This document shows positions 35,701 to 44,015 of a stretch of 64,000 bases of DNA, in pieces (position 1 is the first letter of the stretch; each line of letters opens with the position of its first letter). The stretch lies in assembly GCF_902806685.2 (NCBI RefSeq), contig NC_048553.1, forward strand, positions 1,054,001 through 1,118,000, given 5' to 3'. The translations under genes and the position numbers were made by a program. Origin of the DNA: Maniola hyperantus (lineage: Eukaryota > Arthropoda > Insecta > Lepidoptera > Nymphalidae). The notes beneath the pieces are model-generated. The model was not told where the DNA came from, did not search any database, and saw nothing but the letters and a program-made list of their open reading frames with translations.

Positions 35701-38700
35701 CGTTACCCACTCTGTGTCACTCATTATACGGCTGATCGCTTGACTTTCATCCTACGCTGGGCTTCGGTGAACTGTTCATTTCGACTTGTAAACAAATTAA
35801 ACTAACTCTCATAAAAAGTAAGCTTTGGTATTATTTTCTGAGGTGATTTATCTTCGGATTTCTCCTCAAACTGTTGCTCACTTTGTGTCACTCATTATAC
35901 GGCTGATCGCTTGACTTTCAACCTACGCTGGACTTCGGTTAACTGTTCATTTCAACTTGTAAATAAATTCTACTAACTTTTATAAAAAGTAAACTTTGGT
36001 ATTATTTTCTAAGGTGATTTATCTTCGGATTTCTCCTCAAAACTGTTGCTCACTTTGTGTCACTCATTGTACGGCTGATCGCTTGACTTTCAACCTACGC
36101 TGGACTTCGGTTAACGATTCATTTCAACTTGTAAATAAATTCAACTAACTTTTATAAAAAGTAAACTTTGGTATTATTTTCTAAGGTTATTTATCTTCAG
36201 ATTTGTCCTCAAACTGTTACCCACTCTGTGTCACTCATTGTACGGCTGATCGCTTGACTTTCATCCTACGCTTGGCTTCGGTTAACTGTTCACTTCAACT
36301 TGTAAATGAGATCAACTCTAACTCATAAGGCTTTAGGTTATTTATCTTCAGATTTGTCCTCAAACTGTTACCCACTCTGTGTCACTCATTGTACGGCTGA
36401 TCGCTTGACTTTCATCCTACGCTTGGCTTCGGTTAACTGTTCACTTCAACTTGTAAATGAGATCAACTCTAACTCATAAGGCTTTAGGTTATTTATCTTC
36501 AGATTTGTCCTCAAACTGTTACCCACTCTGTGTCACTCATTGTACGGCTGATCGCTTGACTTTCATCCAGTGATGGGCTTCGATTAACTGTTCACTTCAA
36601 CTTGTAAATAAGATCAACTAACTCAAAAGGCTTTAGGGTCATATTATATTTATCTTAGGATGTGGCCTCAGATTGTTACTTATTTTATGTTAAGGAACTA
36701 AATAACTCTTAAAAATATTTTCACAAATTCTCTAATTCATTTCTGAATTGAAAGCATTTCTTTTATTGTGGTTGATTTCATTCATTATTATTGATCTGAT
36801 GATTCCCTCGCATGTTTTCCCTAAAATTACCTACATTTTTATATTGTGTGCACAAATTATTTTATAATCTAAAGATTTATGTCATAAGTGTTTTTATATG
36901 TCATCACATCATGGACTGAACACTACAGAATGGTACATAGTAACTTTTGATTTTTTTTACTTAGTTTTTTTTATTTTATTTTTTTGTACGCATGAATCCA
37001 TACTTTTTAATATTATAAATGCGAAAGTGTATCCGTGTGTCTGTCTATCTGTCTGTCTGCTAGCCTTTCATGGCCCATCAGTTCAATCGATTTTGACGAA
37101 GTTTGGTACAGATATACATAGCTTGCTAGCATCCCGGGGAAGGACATAGGATACTTTTTATCCCGGAAAATCAAAAAGTTCCCACGGGATTTTTGAAAAC
37201 CTAAATCGTCGCGGGAATCATCTAGTGTATAATAAAACTGGATCAGGCGCTCCCAATACCTACTTAAAGCAAATACCTAACTTATCGTTATCCCGCTACG
37301 TCTAACAAATTAAAGCAAGAGGTTGGACCCCAGTGGTGTTCGACCTCTCGCTCTAAACTCGGCAGTCAAAGCTGGATGGCGATAAGTGACAATTTTTTTA
37401 GTGTAACTGGGCTATATGTCTGTTCTAATTAAATAAATAATAACAATAAGATATATTTTTCCCAGACTCAGAAGACAGCGAGTACAACACAACGCTTGTG
37501 TCTATAAAGGCTAAGAAATCGAAAAGCAAGGAACCTTCGCCGATGCAGAACGGCACGGCTAAGAGGGGACGCAAGTGAGTATCGAAAATCAGTCAAGTGC
37601 GAGTCGAACGGAGTACGAAAGGTTCCGTACCATCGCACAAGAAATAAAACTTTATTAATTTTCATGGCAGTCGTTTTGAAATTTCTATTATTTGTTGTTA
37701 TAGCGGCATTAAAAATTCACATTCTGTGAAAATTTCAACTCTCTACCTATTACGGTTTACGAGGCACAGCCCGCTGACAGACAGACAGACAGACGCACTG
37801 ACGAACAGTGGAGGCTTATTACTAGAGTCCTGTTGGTACCCTTCGGGTACGGAACCCTGACAGATTATATTATTTATAATTTAATGAAATGCCAAAAGTT
37901 GTTTTTACACATAAGTCTAGCTTATGCCCGCGACTTCGTCTGCGACTTTCGCATTTTTAATATTACATAGTATGTATCATTTTATTTTATTTGATTTTGT
38001 TTATTAGGTTAACTTACGGCTACTAACACTATTACATTAAAAAAATACTTATTCTGAACATATAACTTACTAAATGATCTTCTTACTAAATGATTATTAC
38101 TTTAATTTTTATAATATCCTCTACCCTAAGGTTGCCTGGAAGAGATCGCTATTTTAGCGATAAGGCCGCCTATTGTACTTGCTGTATTTGTGATATGTCT
38201 ACTGTTTTTGTTTTGGTGTACAATAAAGCATATTTTACTTTACTTTACTTACTTTAAATGTATTCGCCATTTACAAGTTAACACAACATTTACAAAAATG
38301 TGTTACAAAATTTAAAAAAAACGGCCAATTGCATGGCGGGCCTTGAGTTGCCTAATTGCCTAATAATTAATTTGTTGTTGTCAGGTCAAAAGAAGTATTA
38401 AATGGTAGCACAACAAGAAGATCTAAAACACTTACAAATGGAGTACACGGTAAGTAGGCGATTTCTCAAAAAATTGTGAGTAAAATAACACTTATACGGA
38501 TTAAAAACATCCGGGTTCGTAACGGAATAAGATTAAAATTACGTCGTTTTGTAGTAACCACTTACAAAAATACATTAATCGTATATTTCGTTACGAACCA
38601 GAATAAAATACTCTTGGTTAGTAGGTACCTAACCTGAAATGAAGTTCTTTTTAATCTTATTCCGTGACGAACCCGGATAAAATATTCTTGACCAGATGAT

Positions 38701-41700
38701 GCCCGCGACTTGGTCCGCGTGGATTTTCCAGGAAAAAAGTAGCTAATGTCCTTCCCTGGGATGCAAGCTATCTCTGTACCAAATTTCGTCAAAATCGGTT
38801 GAAATCGGGCGGCCCAACGGTTCACAATTTTTCGTATTTATAATATTAGTATAGATATCACTCGTGCTTTTTTTTTTTTATACAGAAGGGGGAAATCCTC
38901 ATGGACACCCAATTGGGTAGTGCCGGACTCTTACCGGCTAAAAACCCCTTCTGTCTCCCTGTTGGCCGTGTGCCCGCCTCTCAGCCTAAACACGGCAACA
39001 TTGTTGTCTATATTATTATTACTGTTTATTTTGTTTTTTGTCTACGTCTCTCTTCTTCCTCTTTAGAACCTATTATTTTTTCCAAGAAGCCTGCAACAAG
39101 CATCCATATGTCCTCATGCTCTATCATTTTGTGCACTAAATTATTGACACATATAGCCCCTATTTTAGAAATGAGGTCTTTCCTCTCTATGTCCCAGTTT
39201 ACACAGTGAAACATTGTGTGTTCTGCATTATCGATTTCGTTGCAGTACATGCACGTGGCATCATGTCGACATGAGATATCACTCGTGCTGGAAACTTCCA
39301 TAGCGTGATAGCTTAGCGTGCTGAATCTTGTTTCGTAGCTGGTTACTCGAAACATTGGCTGCCAACGTGGACCGCACCACTCCACTACCGCAAGAGCCTA
39401 CTATAGTTTCCTAGTAGTCTAATTTTCCTTTTACTTTCCAATCTTTAAGGTTGCCTGGTAGAGATCGCTAATTAGCGATAAGGCCGCCTTTTGTATCTTC
39501 CTTCTGTCTGTGTTTTCTATTCTTTAATGTAATCCTTCTTGTGGTTGTGCAAATAAAGTGTATTTATTATTATTATATATTATCTGCTCTCACGCCCGCG
39601 TACAAAATAGATACATATAAAAGCCAAAAGAGTTATAATATACTTACATACATAAAAATAAATAAACCTACATAAACATTACATACATACATATTTGTAC
39701 CGGGCGGAGGATTACACCCCGGCAGGGGAGACCAAACGGCCGGGGGTCAGGGCGACAGGTGAAGAAATCGGCGGACTATCCTAGCCGAGTCCAGTGTAGC
39801 TGAAGGGTTGGTGCAATGAAGAACCAGCTACATATAGTGATGTTTATTTTACACTTTACAATTGATATGTTATGTACAATACAGACGGGCTCGCGAGCTT
39901 TATATAATACAATGGTAGAAGATGTTGACGTGACGAGCGGATGATAGGGAATGTGGAATCTTGTAACGTGCGTGACCAGGAGGATTCCCCACTGCGTTCC
40001 AAATTTGAATATTGTTGTGTGGCAGCTGCGAAGTTTTCCTAATAGCTGCCAGCCAAGTAACGGTAGAGGTTGCACCTCTACACCAGCAAGACCGCTTTTT
40101 GCATCCTGGCTGCGAGCGAACTGCCACGGAAACCCAGTCGCCTCAGGTGTTGAGCGAGGCTGACTGGAATCAACCCATTCGCAGATATGACGATTGGGAT
40201 GATTTCAGTGGACTCCACATGCCACATGTCGGAAACCTCTTGAGCCAGATCGAGATACTTACGCTTTTTCTCCGTCTCAGCTCTCACGAGGTTCTCTTAT
40301 TATTATTATTATTATTATAGTAACACTGCTAATGTTTAATTGATTTTTGTAGAAGAAACGGACAAGAACAGAACGGGCAAGAAGCGCGGAAGGAGAGAGA
40401 CTGCAGAGGAAGTCCTACACACAGAAGCTCTCGCACAACTTCTGCGGGAGGCCATGAAACACAAGGACAGCTGGCCCTTCAACGAGCCTGTTACTGTTGA
40501 AGAGGTAAGGACTAAGGTGTTACAGTACGCCCCAGAAAATGGCGCCCAATGTCGAAAATCTATTAAAATTGGCCGACATGGCCGAAATTTGGTCCAGAGG
40601 ATATTATCACATACCTACTCATTTTTCGTTTTATTTTATTTATTCATTCAATGCATTCCAATATTAATTACATAATTCATTCGTTGAACAAGAATTATTA
40701 TATTGACAACTAGCTTATGCTTGCGACTTCGTCCGCGTGGACTACACCAATTTTAAACCCCCATTTCACCCCCTTAGGGGTTGAATTTTCAAAATTCCTT
40801 TCTTAGCGGATGCCTACGTCATAATAGCTATCTGCATGCCAAATTTCAGCCCGATCCGTCCAGTAGTTTGAGGTGTGCGTTGATAGATCAGTCAGTCAAT
40901 CAATCAGTCAGTCAGTCAGTCACCTTTTCCTTTTATATATTTAGATATTGGAACCCCATTGGGACACAGCAATTTTAGCAGGGAGACGGCGCTGTATTAA
41001 TCGTCAAAGTAGTCGTTTATTTTATAATAGGCTTTTTCGATTAGGAATGTTTTCAATTAATCAATGAACGCCATATTACTCTCGATTGTTTTAATGTGGT
41101 CAGGAATATTCGTATCACACGAGTAGATATCCCTACAGAGGGGAAGCTTCCTATACCGTTCAAAATTTTATACCTATTCTTAAGGGTTGTCACTTGTTGC
41201 AAGTGAAAAATTAAAAGAAAAAAATACTAAATAACAGACTGACAGACAGACAGATAGACTGACAACAGAATGACAGACTGACCGACTGACAGACAGACTG
41301 ACAGACTGACAGTACCTAGGTAGTAGGTACTAACTTACTTTAGTAAAATGAATGAATTTAATACCTAGTTACTACAAATATCATTTAAATTTAATTCTAA
41401 TTTTTTATACAACTAGCTTATGCTCGCGACTTCGTCCGCGTGGACTACACGAATTTCAAACCCCTATTTCACCCCCTTAGGAGTTGAATTTTCAAAAACC
41501 CTTTCTTAGCGGATGCCTACGTCATAATGACTATCTGCATGCCAAATTTCAGCCCGATCCGTCCAGTAGTTTGAGCTGTGCGTTGATAAATCAGTCAGTC
41601 AGTCAGTCACCTTTTCCTTTTATATATTTAGATATACGCTATTTAAAATGCAAACTCTCGAAAACACGCGCACGACCCACAGCCTTGACGAACCGACCAA

Positions 41701-43728
41701 CTCTGAGCCAAATCGTCCTATCGGCGTAGCGTCCGTGACACGCCGCTGAGAGCATGTACTGCATGTATGTGCTACAGAAAACCGCTTGTATGAAGCTTCC
41801 TCTCTGGTCTACTCTGTGCTCGTATGTTAGATAGTTGAATGTATTCCTTTGGTCCCAGGTCCCGGATTACTTCAAGGTGATAGACCAGCCGATGGATCTG
41901 ACGACGATCAAGAGCAAGCTGGAGAGCTCGCAGTACGACACGGACGAAGCGCTGCTGGCGGACGTGGCGCTCGTCTTTGCCAACTGTTACACCTACAACA
42001 AGGACACGCATCTTGTCGCCAAGTGAGTGCTTTCATCAAGGTATGATTCCGAACCACGCTGCACGCAGCAGCGCTGCCGCAACAGTGCTGTCGCAGTCCT
42101 GTCGCGGCACTACTGGTCCCCATACAATCTCTATAAGGCTGCGTTCGAGCTCCAACAGTATCCTGAATATGATGGCGGGAAAGCTGGATACGCCAATTCT
42201 CCAGCATTTCATTCAAGTTCTCGTCCGGTAAATACGCAGGTTGACCGGACGAGGGCTTGAAAGTGATTCCTAAAATCTAATTGTTTGCACCCTATTATGA
42301 TAGCTACTGTAATAACAAAAATAATAATAAAATGATTATACTAACATAGTTTTTAAGCATTATACTAACAAAATATACTAACATAGTTTTTAAGCATTAT
42401 CTTTACCTACTAACAAAATATGGGTCCTTGTTGCCTTATTAAATAAAGAATTTTATTTATTTTATAAGCTTATATGACACTAGCTAATGCTCGCGACTTC
42501 GTCCGCGTGGACTACAAAATTTCAAAACCCTATTTCACCCCCTTAGGAGTTGAATTTTCAAAAATCCTTTCTTAGCGGATGCCTACGTCATAATAGCTAT
42601 CTGCATGCCAAATTTCAGCCCGATCCGTCCAGTAGTTTGAGCTGTGCGTTGATAGATCAGTCAGTCAGTCAGTCAGTCAGTCACCTTTTCCTTTTATATA
42701 TATAGATATGACATTACATTCCGAGCTAGGCAGCAATGTTCCGCTACATTAAGATTGTATGGGGACAGCACTGTTGCGGCAGCGTGCAGTGTGGTTCGGA
42801 ATCATACCTTCATCATTATCAACCGATAGACGTCCACTGCTGGACATAGGTCCCTATGTCCCCGTGGAATTCCACGGTCTTGCCGCCATCCAGTATCTCC
42901 CGCAGACTCTTCCGATGTAGTTTGTCCACTTTCCAAAGGGGTCCAACCAAAATCCACTGTAGTGTTTCTACTAAGATTGGTTGGTACACGGCATCGTATC
43001 GAAACACTAAATGGCCTGGCGGTACAGCTTTGCCGGTAGGGTGGTAACTAGCCACGGCCGAAGCCTCCCACCAGTCCAGACCAGGGAAATTATTGAATTC
43101 CAAACCGCTGCGGGGAATCGAACCCGGGACCTTCCACTAAGAAGACCACAGCGCTTACCACTGCGCTAAGGAGGTCAGTGGGGGTGCAGAACGCTGCGCA
43201 TTCCGGTGCGCTTAAAAAGTTTACTTGAATAAAAATATATTCTACTAGCTGCTATATTCGACTTCGTACGCGTGGATTTAGGTTTTTAAAAATCCTGTGG
43301 GAACTCTTAAATTTTCCAGGATAAATGTCCTTCCCCGGGTTGCAAGCTACCTCTATAACAAATTTCGTTAAAATCGGTTGAACGGTTGAGCCGTGAAAAG
43401 CTAGCAGACAGACACACACACACTTTCGCATTTATAATATTAGTATGGATGGATTTTATTGCTGTCCCTTTCATAATGCTCCCTGCGGAAAAGGACAGCA
43501 CTAGATTTAGACCTGTCAGTTTAGAGATAGAATTAGCCACATCGGCCGTCCTATTCTTAATTTGCACATACATTTCCTCATTACAGAGCGGGCATGCGGC
43601 TAGAGAAGTACATAAACAAACGCTGTTCTGAGCTCAACCTGCCCTCATTACCGGACACCAGTGTGGAAGAAGAGCCGACGGAAACTCAGGAGCCAAGACC
43701 GAAGGCCAAGCGAGCCAAGCACGACTGA
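14107..43728 (+). CDS. Acf: ATP-utilizing chromatin assembly factor large subunit (ACF1/BAZ1A)
   Basis: Nuclear partner of the ISWI ATPase in ACF/CHRAC, which assembles and spaces nucleosomes. Twenty-four exons join with perfect phase: 14107-14219, 14415-14744, 16989-17178, 18031-18244, 19096-19295, 19701-19986, 20328-20469, 21493-21662, 21891-22015, 22355-22589, 23411-23587, 24056-24234, 24945-25133, 25985-26149, 27234-27366, 28146-28352, 29991-30265, 33108-33220, 33602-33777, 37466-37574, 38385-38449, 40353-40504, 41859-42022, 43587-43728. They give 1,416 residues plus a stop; known ACF1 proteins are about 1,480-1,560. Order: WAC domain (about 1-150), lysine-rich linker, DDT (about 350-450), coiled coil (about 590-665), WSD-type motif (about 669-850), PHD1 (1078-1122), PHD2 (1161-1201), bromodomain (about 1285-1390). 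The N-terminus matches BAZ1A. Exon 19 has four alternative in-phase donors. Confidence 0.95.
15092..15272. mobile_element. Foldback MITE with AAGCTACTATTA ends
   Basis: About 180 bp; AAGCTACTATTA at the left, TAATAGTAGCTT at the right, and arms that pair over most of their length (ACTCTATAGAG... and its inverse). In Acf intron 2. Confidence 0.7.
15505..15650. mobile_element. hAT-type MITE nested in a Helitron-like copy
   Basis: 146 bp with terminal inverted repeats CAGTGGCGTGCA/TGCATGCCACTG. Flanks CCTGGAAC and CCGGGAAC are an 8-bp target duplication with one mismatch. It splits the Helitron-like family 3 copy at 15440-15720. Confidence 0.85.
16548..16875 (+). mobile_element. Non-LTR retrotransposon 3' UTR fragments
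   Basis: Two overlapping 3' fragments, GCAAGAAACTCGGCGGCTGC and GAGTTTCTTGCTGGTTCTTC in opposite senses, the second ending in (TTTCA)n. In Acf intron 2. Confidence 0.6.
17247..17671 (+). repeat. Second copy of the AGGGTTCCGTACC repeat
   Basis: Matches 56-457 along its length, including the GTCTGTCTGTC stretch and the GACTCGCACTTGGCCGG end. Located in Acf intron 3. Confidence 0.75.
18251..18450 (+). mobile_element. Helitron-like family 1, seven bases after an Acf donor
   Basis: Begins TCTTCTAAAGG just inside the intron after exon 18031-18244 and ends GGCATAAGCTAG. Diverged, with an altered hairpin. Confidence 0.65.
18502..18698 (-). mobile_element. Helitron-like family 1
   Basis: Minus-strand copy with intact hairpin and CTAG end; the 5' end is cut after the TGAC repeat. 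Confidence 0.7.
19322..19530 (-). mobile_element. Helitron-like family 2
   Basis: Its CTAG end lies 26 bp after Acf exon 19096-19295. Confidence 0.7.
19701..20469 (+). other. Acf: Acf exons 6-7, DDT domain
   Basis: Exon 19701-19986 and exon 20328-20469 encode residues 350-492, with the FGDFLSVLEFVQNF and LVQMFLTTIFSLQEDEAEEY helices of a DDT domain, the part of ACF1 that contacts ISWI. The intron between them carries a Helitron-like fragment (about 20070-20200). Confidence 0.88.
20560..21410 (+). repeat. AT-rich intronic minisatellite (CATGGGAAATTCAC type)
   Basis: About 850 bp of short diverged units alternating GGCATGRGAAATTC, ACTTATATTGGCATG and CCTAATATCAGCATG. The basic step is about 20-22 bp, often as 42-bp pairs. 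It fills most of Acf intron 7. Confidence 0.88.
22034..22255 (+). mobile_element. Helitron-like family 1, 18 bases after an Acf donor
   Basis: Starts TCTTAATATTTAAAAG and ends with the CGCGGACGAAGTCGCG hairpin and AAGCTAG. Confidence 0.75.
22869..23056. mobile_element. MITE with GGGGTGATTACGTA ends
   Basis: 188 bp with inverted ends GGGGTGATTACGTA/TACGTAATCACCCC and an interior rich in CGCGACAGG and AGAGAGACAGC. It sits in a stretch of CCGGTCTGGTC-like repeats in Acf intron 10. Confidence 0.75.
23190..23398 (-). mobile_element. Helitron-like family 2 abutting an Acf acceptor
   Basis: Its 5' end (TATTATAAATGCGAAAG on the minus strand) finishes about 12 bp before exon 23411-23587, so the branch point and upstream pyrimidine context may come from the insertion. 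Confidence 0.7.
23411..25133 (+). other. Acf: Acf exons 11-13, WSD-type region
   Basis: Exon 23411-23587 encodes GSDRAFRRYWI followed by a Pro-rich loop; exon 24945-25133 encodes EADYRPQWWVYNTEEQIETL. These are the G-x-D-R-x-x-R-x-Y-W and W-x-Y-x-x-x-E-Q-I signatures of the Williams-syndrome DDT (WSD/WHIM) motif found with DDT domains in ISWI partners. The middle exon (24056-24234) is low in recognisable motif content. Confidence 0.88.
24531..24715 (+). pseudogene. Duplicate of the end of Acf exon 12 with its donor and intron start
   Basis: Positions 24531-24613 repeat the last 83 bases of exon 24056-24234 with few changes and no stop codon, followed by a GT donor (GGAAAG then GTATGC). Similarity continues about 100 bp into the intron (the AGAAGTGTAAAATTGGGC segment recurs). 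No good acceptor precedes it, so it is probably not spliced in. Confidence 0.8.
25144..25368 (+). mobile_element. Helitron-like family 1, ten bases after an Acf donor
   Basis: Starts TCTGTATATTTAAAAGG and ends with hairpin and CTAG. A further truncated copy follows at about 25400-25570. Confidence 0.75.
26588..26765 (-). mobile_element. tRNA-derived SINE, family C
   Basis: The minus-strand head has A box TAGCTCAACCGG and B box GGTTCACACCC, followed by AAGCTTGACGCTTAATTGG and a tail. A second copy is at about 60715-60880. Confidence 0.75.
26905..27150. repeat. Relative of the 47083-47245 repeat with poly(C) run
   Basis: Shares GGACCCCGGATGGGTTCGAA and GTGATTTCCATTATAA. A pure C run spans about 26991-27018, where sequence length is unreliable. 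Confidence 0.55.
27380..27660 (-). mobile_element. SINE family A, head truncated
   Basis: Body and tail match 1208-1565, but the tRNA-like head is lost after CCAAACCCC. It begins only about 15 bp after Acf exon 27234-27366. Confidence 0.75.
27791..28130. repeat. Relative of the 50398-50582 repeat, with insertion
   Basis: Begins CAGTGGCCCTACCGCGG and ends GACAATCGCCCTACTG. A segment with a long A run (28076-28097) interrupts it. It ends about 15 bp before Acf exon 28146-28352. Confidence 0.55.
28405..28915 (+). mobile_element. Non-LTR retrotransposon RT C-terminal fragment with A-tail
   Basis: Frame with LDAVDRRARRLIGEDS, LQSLDHRRKVAGLSVFYRI, ending (after a frameshift) in an ARVWNTLPRSVFP-like motif and ATAACGAATAAAAAA. 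Typical jockey/CR1-like C-terminus. In Acf intron 16. Confidence 0.75.
28920..29770. repeat. Older retroelement remnant split by a Helitron-like copy
   Basis: Contains a poly(C) run (about 29151-29170) and sequence such as GGACGTATCCGAAAGGGCC. It is divided at 29425-29643. No intact ORF; identity not recognised. Confidence 0.4.
29425..29643 (+). mobile_element. Helitron-like element, family 3
   Basis: Runs A/TCCATACTAATATTATAAA to CATCTAG/T, with GTCTGTC repeats and the shared 3' hairpin. It splits an older repeat. Other copies: about 8990-9175, 15440-15720, 23690-23830, 37003-37226, 38690-38855, 43243-43450, 54518-54748, 56990-57212. Confidence 0.7.
30255..30600 (+). repeat. Tandem copies of the PHD1 exon/intron border
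   Basis: The motif CTAAGCTCGCGGTGAGTGTG at the end of exon 17 recurs in altered form near 30378 and 30513 (CTTAAGCTCACAGTGAATGTG), each followed by the same intron sequence ending in GGTATGCCTGGGCATCCAGC. The repeat steps are about 123 and 135 bp. The donor GT has changed in both copies, so they should not splice. Confidence 0.8.
31079..31243. mobile_element. hAT-type MITE with perfect 8-bp target duplication
   Basis: 165 bp; ends CAGTGGCGTGCA and TGCACGCCACTG; flanked on both sides by CATATAGT. Same family as 15505-15650. No transposase. Confidence 0.9.
31291..31525 (+). pseudogene. Decayed copy of the Acf PHD1 exon
   Basis: Similarity to exon 29991-30265 starts at CGCGAAGCAAGGAACAA and runs to the GGACACCACCTCCACTGC segment (PHD1 Cys/His region). 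Internal deletions remove several stretches including part of the zinc ligands, and the end reads into a stop. The donor GCG/GTGAGT is altered. It is a non-functional tandem duplicate. Confidence 0.82.
31551..32225. mobile_element. TIR element with internal 94-bp minisatellite
   Basis: 36-bp inverted ends (TAAGAGCCCTCGCCCACGG at 31551 and its inverse at 32190-32225, with one or two differences). Units with a 94-bp period start at 31648, 31742, 31836 and 31930, each beginning GCCCTCGCCCACGG, the same words as the terminal repeat. No coding capacity. In Acf intron 17. Confidence 0.82.
33602..34318 (+). repeat. Acf: 159-bp tandem array of the Acf PHD2 exon (four units plus a partial fifth)
   Basis: Exon 19 begins at 33602 and encodes a C4HC3 finger with ligands C1161, C1164, C1174, C1177, H1182, C1185, C1198, C1201. 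From about 33619 the sequence repeats with an exact 159-bp (53-codon) period; splice donors AGAG/GTGAGG follow 33777, 33936, 34095 and 34254. The partial fifth unit stops near 34318 without a donor, and the frame ends soon after. Units differ only at a few bases, for example the Gly-Gly-Arg-Leu codons and Gly versus Asp after the first Cys. Every donor has phase 1 and joins exon 37466-37574 in frame, so one to four PHD2 modules could be encoded. The array is GC-rich against an AT-rich background. Confidence 0.92.
34384..34552 (+). mobile_element. Helitron-like family 1 next to the PHD2 array
   Basis: Runs A/TCTAAATATATAAAAGG to CTAG/T with an internal deletion. It begins about 65 bp after the end of the 159-bp array. 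Confidence 0.75.
34785..34980 (+). repeat. Interspersed repeat (ACAAAGTCGCTTCCCGCC)
   Basis: Sequence of a kind seen as dispersed repeats in lepidopteran genomes (recalled, not checked). No repeat ends could be set. Confidence 0.35.
35680..36650 (+). repeat. Minisatellite of about 150-180-bp units, six copies
   Basis: Units share TGTGTCACTCATTRTACGGC, GCTGATCGCTTGACTTTC and TTCAACTTGTAAAT; spacing is about 175-180 bp in the first three and about 145 bp in the rest. In Acf intron 19, after a CTAGCTGCCCCGGCGAACTT repeat (35392-35480; second copy 46316-46465). Confidence 0.82.
37003..37226 (+). mobile_element. Helitron-like family 3
   Basis: Begins ATCCATACTTTTTAATATT; hairpin partly lost; ends ATCATCTAG/T. 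In Acf intron 19. Confidence 0.65.
37590..37860 (+). repeat. Repeat related to the AGGGTTCCGTACC family
   Basis: Starts GTGCGAGTCGAACGG and ends GGTACCCTTCGGGTACGGAA; the ends resemble the ends of the 56-457 family but the middle differs. It lies 16 bp after Acf exon 37466-37574. Confidence 0.55.
38129..38250 (+). mobile_element. Non-LTR 3' UTR (AGCGATAAGGCCGCC type)
   Basis: Same 3' UTR as 2578-2722, with AATAAAGCATATTTTACTTT tail. Confidence 0.65.
38880..39410 (-). mobile_element. R1-like non-LTR retrotransposon C-terminal fragment
   Basis: Minus-strand ORF with a zinc-knuckle CMYCNEIDNAEHTMFHC (C-x2-C ... H ... C) and acidic tail, followed by a 3' UTR with GTAAGAGTCCGGCACTACCC. In Acf intron 21. 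Confidence 0.75.
39449..39575 (+). mobile_element. Non-LTR 3' UTR (AGCGATAAGGCCGCC type)
   Basis: Same 3' UTR type, ending AATAAAGTGTATTTATTATT. Confidence 0.65.
39780..40320 (-). mobile_element. Non-LTR retrotransposon RT C-terminal fragment
   Basis: Minus strand encodes KYLDLAQEVSDMWHVE, IIPIVISANGLIPVSLAQHL and MQKAVLLV, a common RT-element end, then an AC-rich 3' part. It ends 32 bp before Acf exon 40353-40504 with an (ATT)n stretch. Confidence 0.72.
40709..40946 (-). mobile_element. Helitron-like family 1
   Basis: Full copy with TC start, TGAC stretch, hairpin and CTAG, in Acf intron 22. Confidence 0.75.
41412..41633 (-). mobile_element. Helitron-like family 1
   Basis: Full copy of the same type and orientation as 40709-40946, in the same intron. 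Confidence 0.75.
42038..42810. mobile_element. 773-bp foldback element with nested Helitron-like copy
   Basis: Ends AAGGTATGATTCCGAACCAC and its inverse at 42784-42810; flanked by CATC on both sides (42034-42037, 42811-42814). A Helitron-like family 1 copy is nested at 42479-42707. The element begins 15 bp after the bromodomain exon 41859-42022. Confidence 0.8.
42950..43178 (-). mobile_element. SINE family A fragment
   Basis: Contains the GGCATCGTA to GGTCAGT half with A and B boxes on the minus strand (GGGTTCGATTCC). The tail half is missing. Located in the last Acf intron. Confidence 0.7.
43243..43450 (-). mobile_element. Helitron-like family 3
   Basis: Minus-strand copy ending ATCCATACTAATATTATAAA at its 5' side; lies before the last Acf exon. 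Confidence 0.65.
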
Positions 43729-43869
43729 TCCACGCTCGCACCTTCGCGGTATAGCGACTACCTGTTATACTGACACTATACCCTGTACAAGCGCTCCTGG
43801 CACGCGGAGTCATTGGTGACGAAGCACTGGTCAATGGGGATCCACAGGCAAAACTAATCTCAGAGGGCG

Positions 43870-44015
43870 CCAATACAGTGCGACAAGGCTATCTTGGCGC
43901 GTGGCGAAAATAGGAACTAATATTGCCGTCACGTGTCCCCTTTGTTCTGGTTTGAATATTCTAAGCCTTTGATGGCCTTTGTTCTTCAACAGCGCCTCCC
44001 CCGTCAATGTCATTT
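43870..44015 (+). repeat. Interspersed repeat in the Acf 3' region, with inverted copy at 46935-47060
   Basis: GTGCGACAAGGCTATCTTGG, CCCCTTTGTTCT and GAATATTCTAAGCCTTTG occur here and, reversed, at about 46935-47060 in the intron of the COX7B-like gene. Confidence 0.65.

Larger units (their letters stand above)
40353..43728 (+). other. Acf: Acf exons 22-24, bromodomain and C-terminus
   Basis: Exon 40353-40504 carries the first helix and WPFNEPV (the WPF shelf). Exon 41859-42022 carries PDYFKVIDQPMDL and the acetyl-lysine-binding Asn (N1362 in CYTYNKDTH). Exon 43587-43728 ends the last helix and a basic tail, with the stop at 43726-43728. All signature residues of an acetyl-lysine reader are present. 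Confidence 0.94.

Noticed and set aside
33602..36650. Regular arrays that might suggest CRISPR
   Set aside because: Units are contiguous without unique spacers, in a eukaryotic gene; they are exon or satellite duplications.
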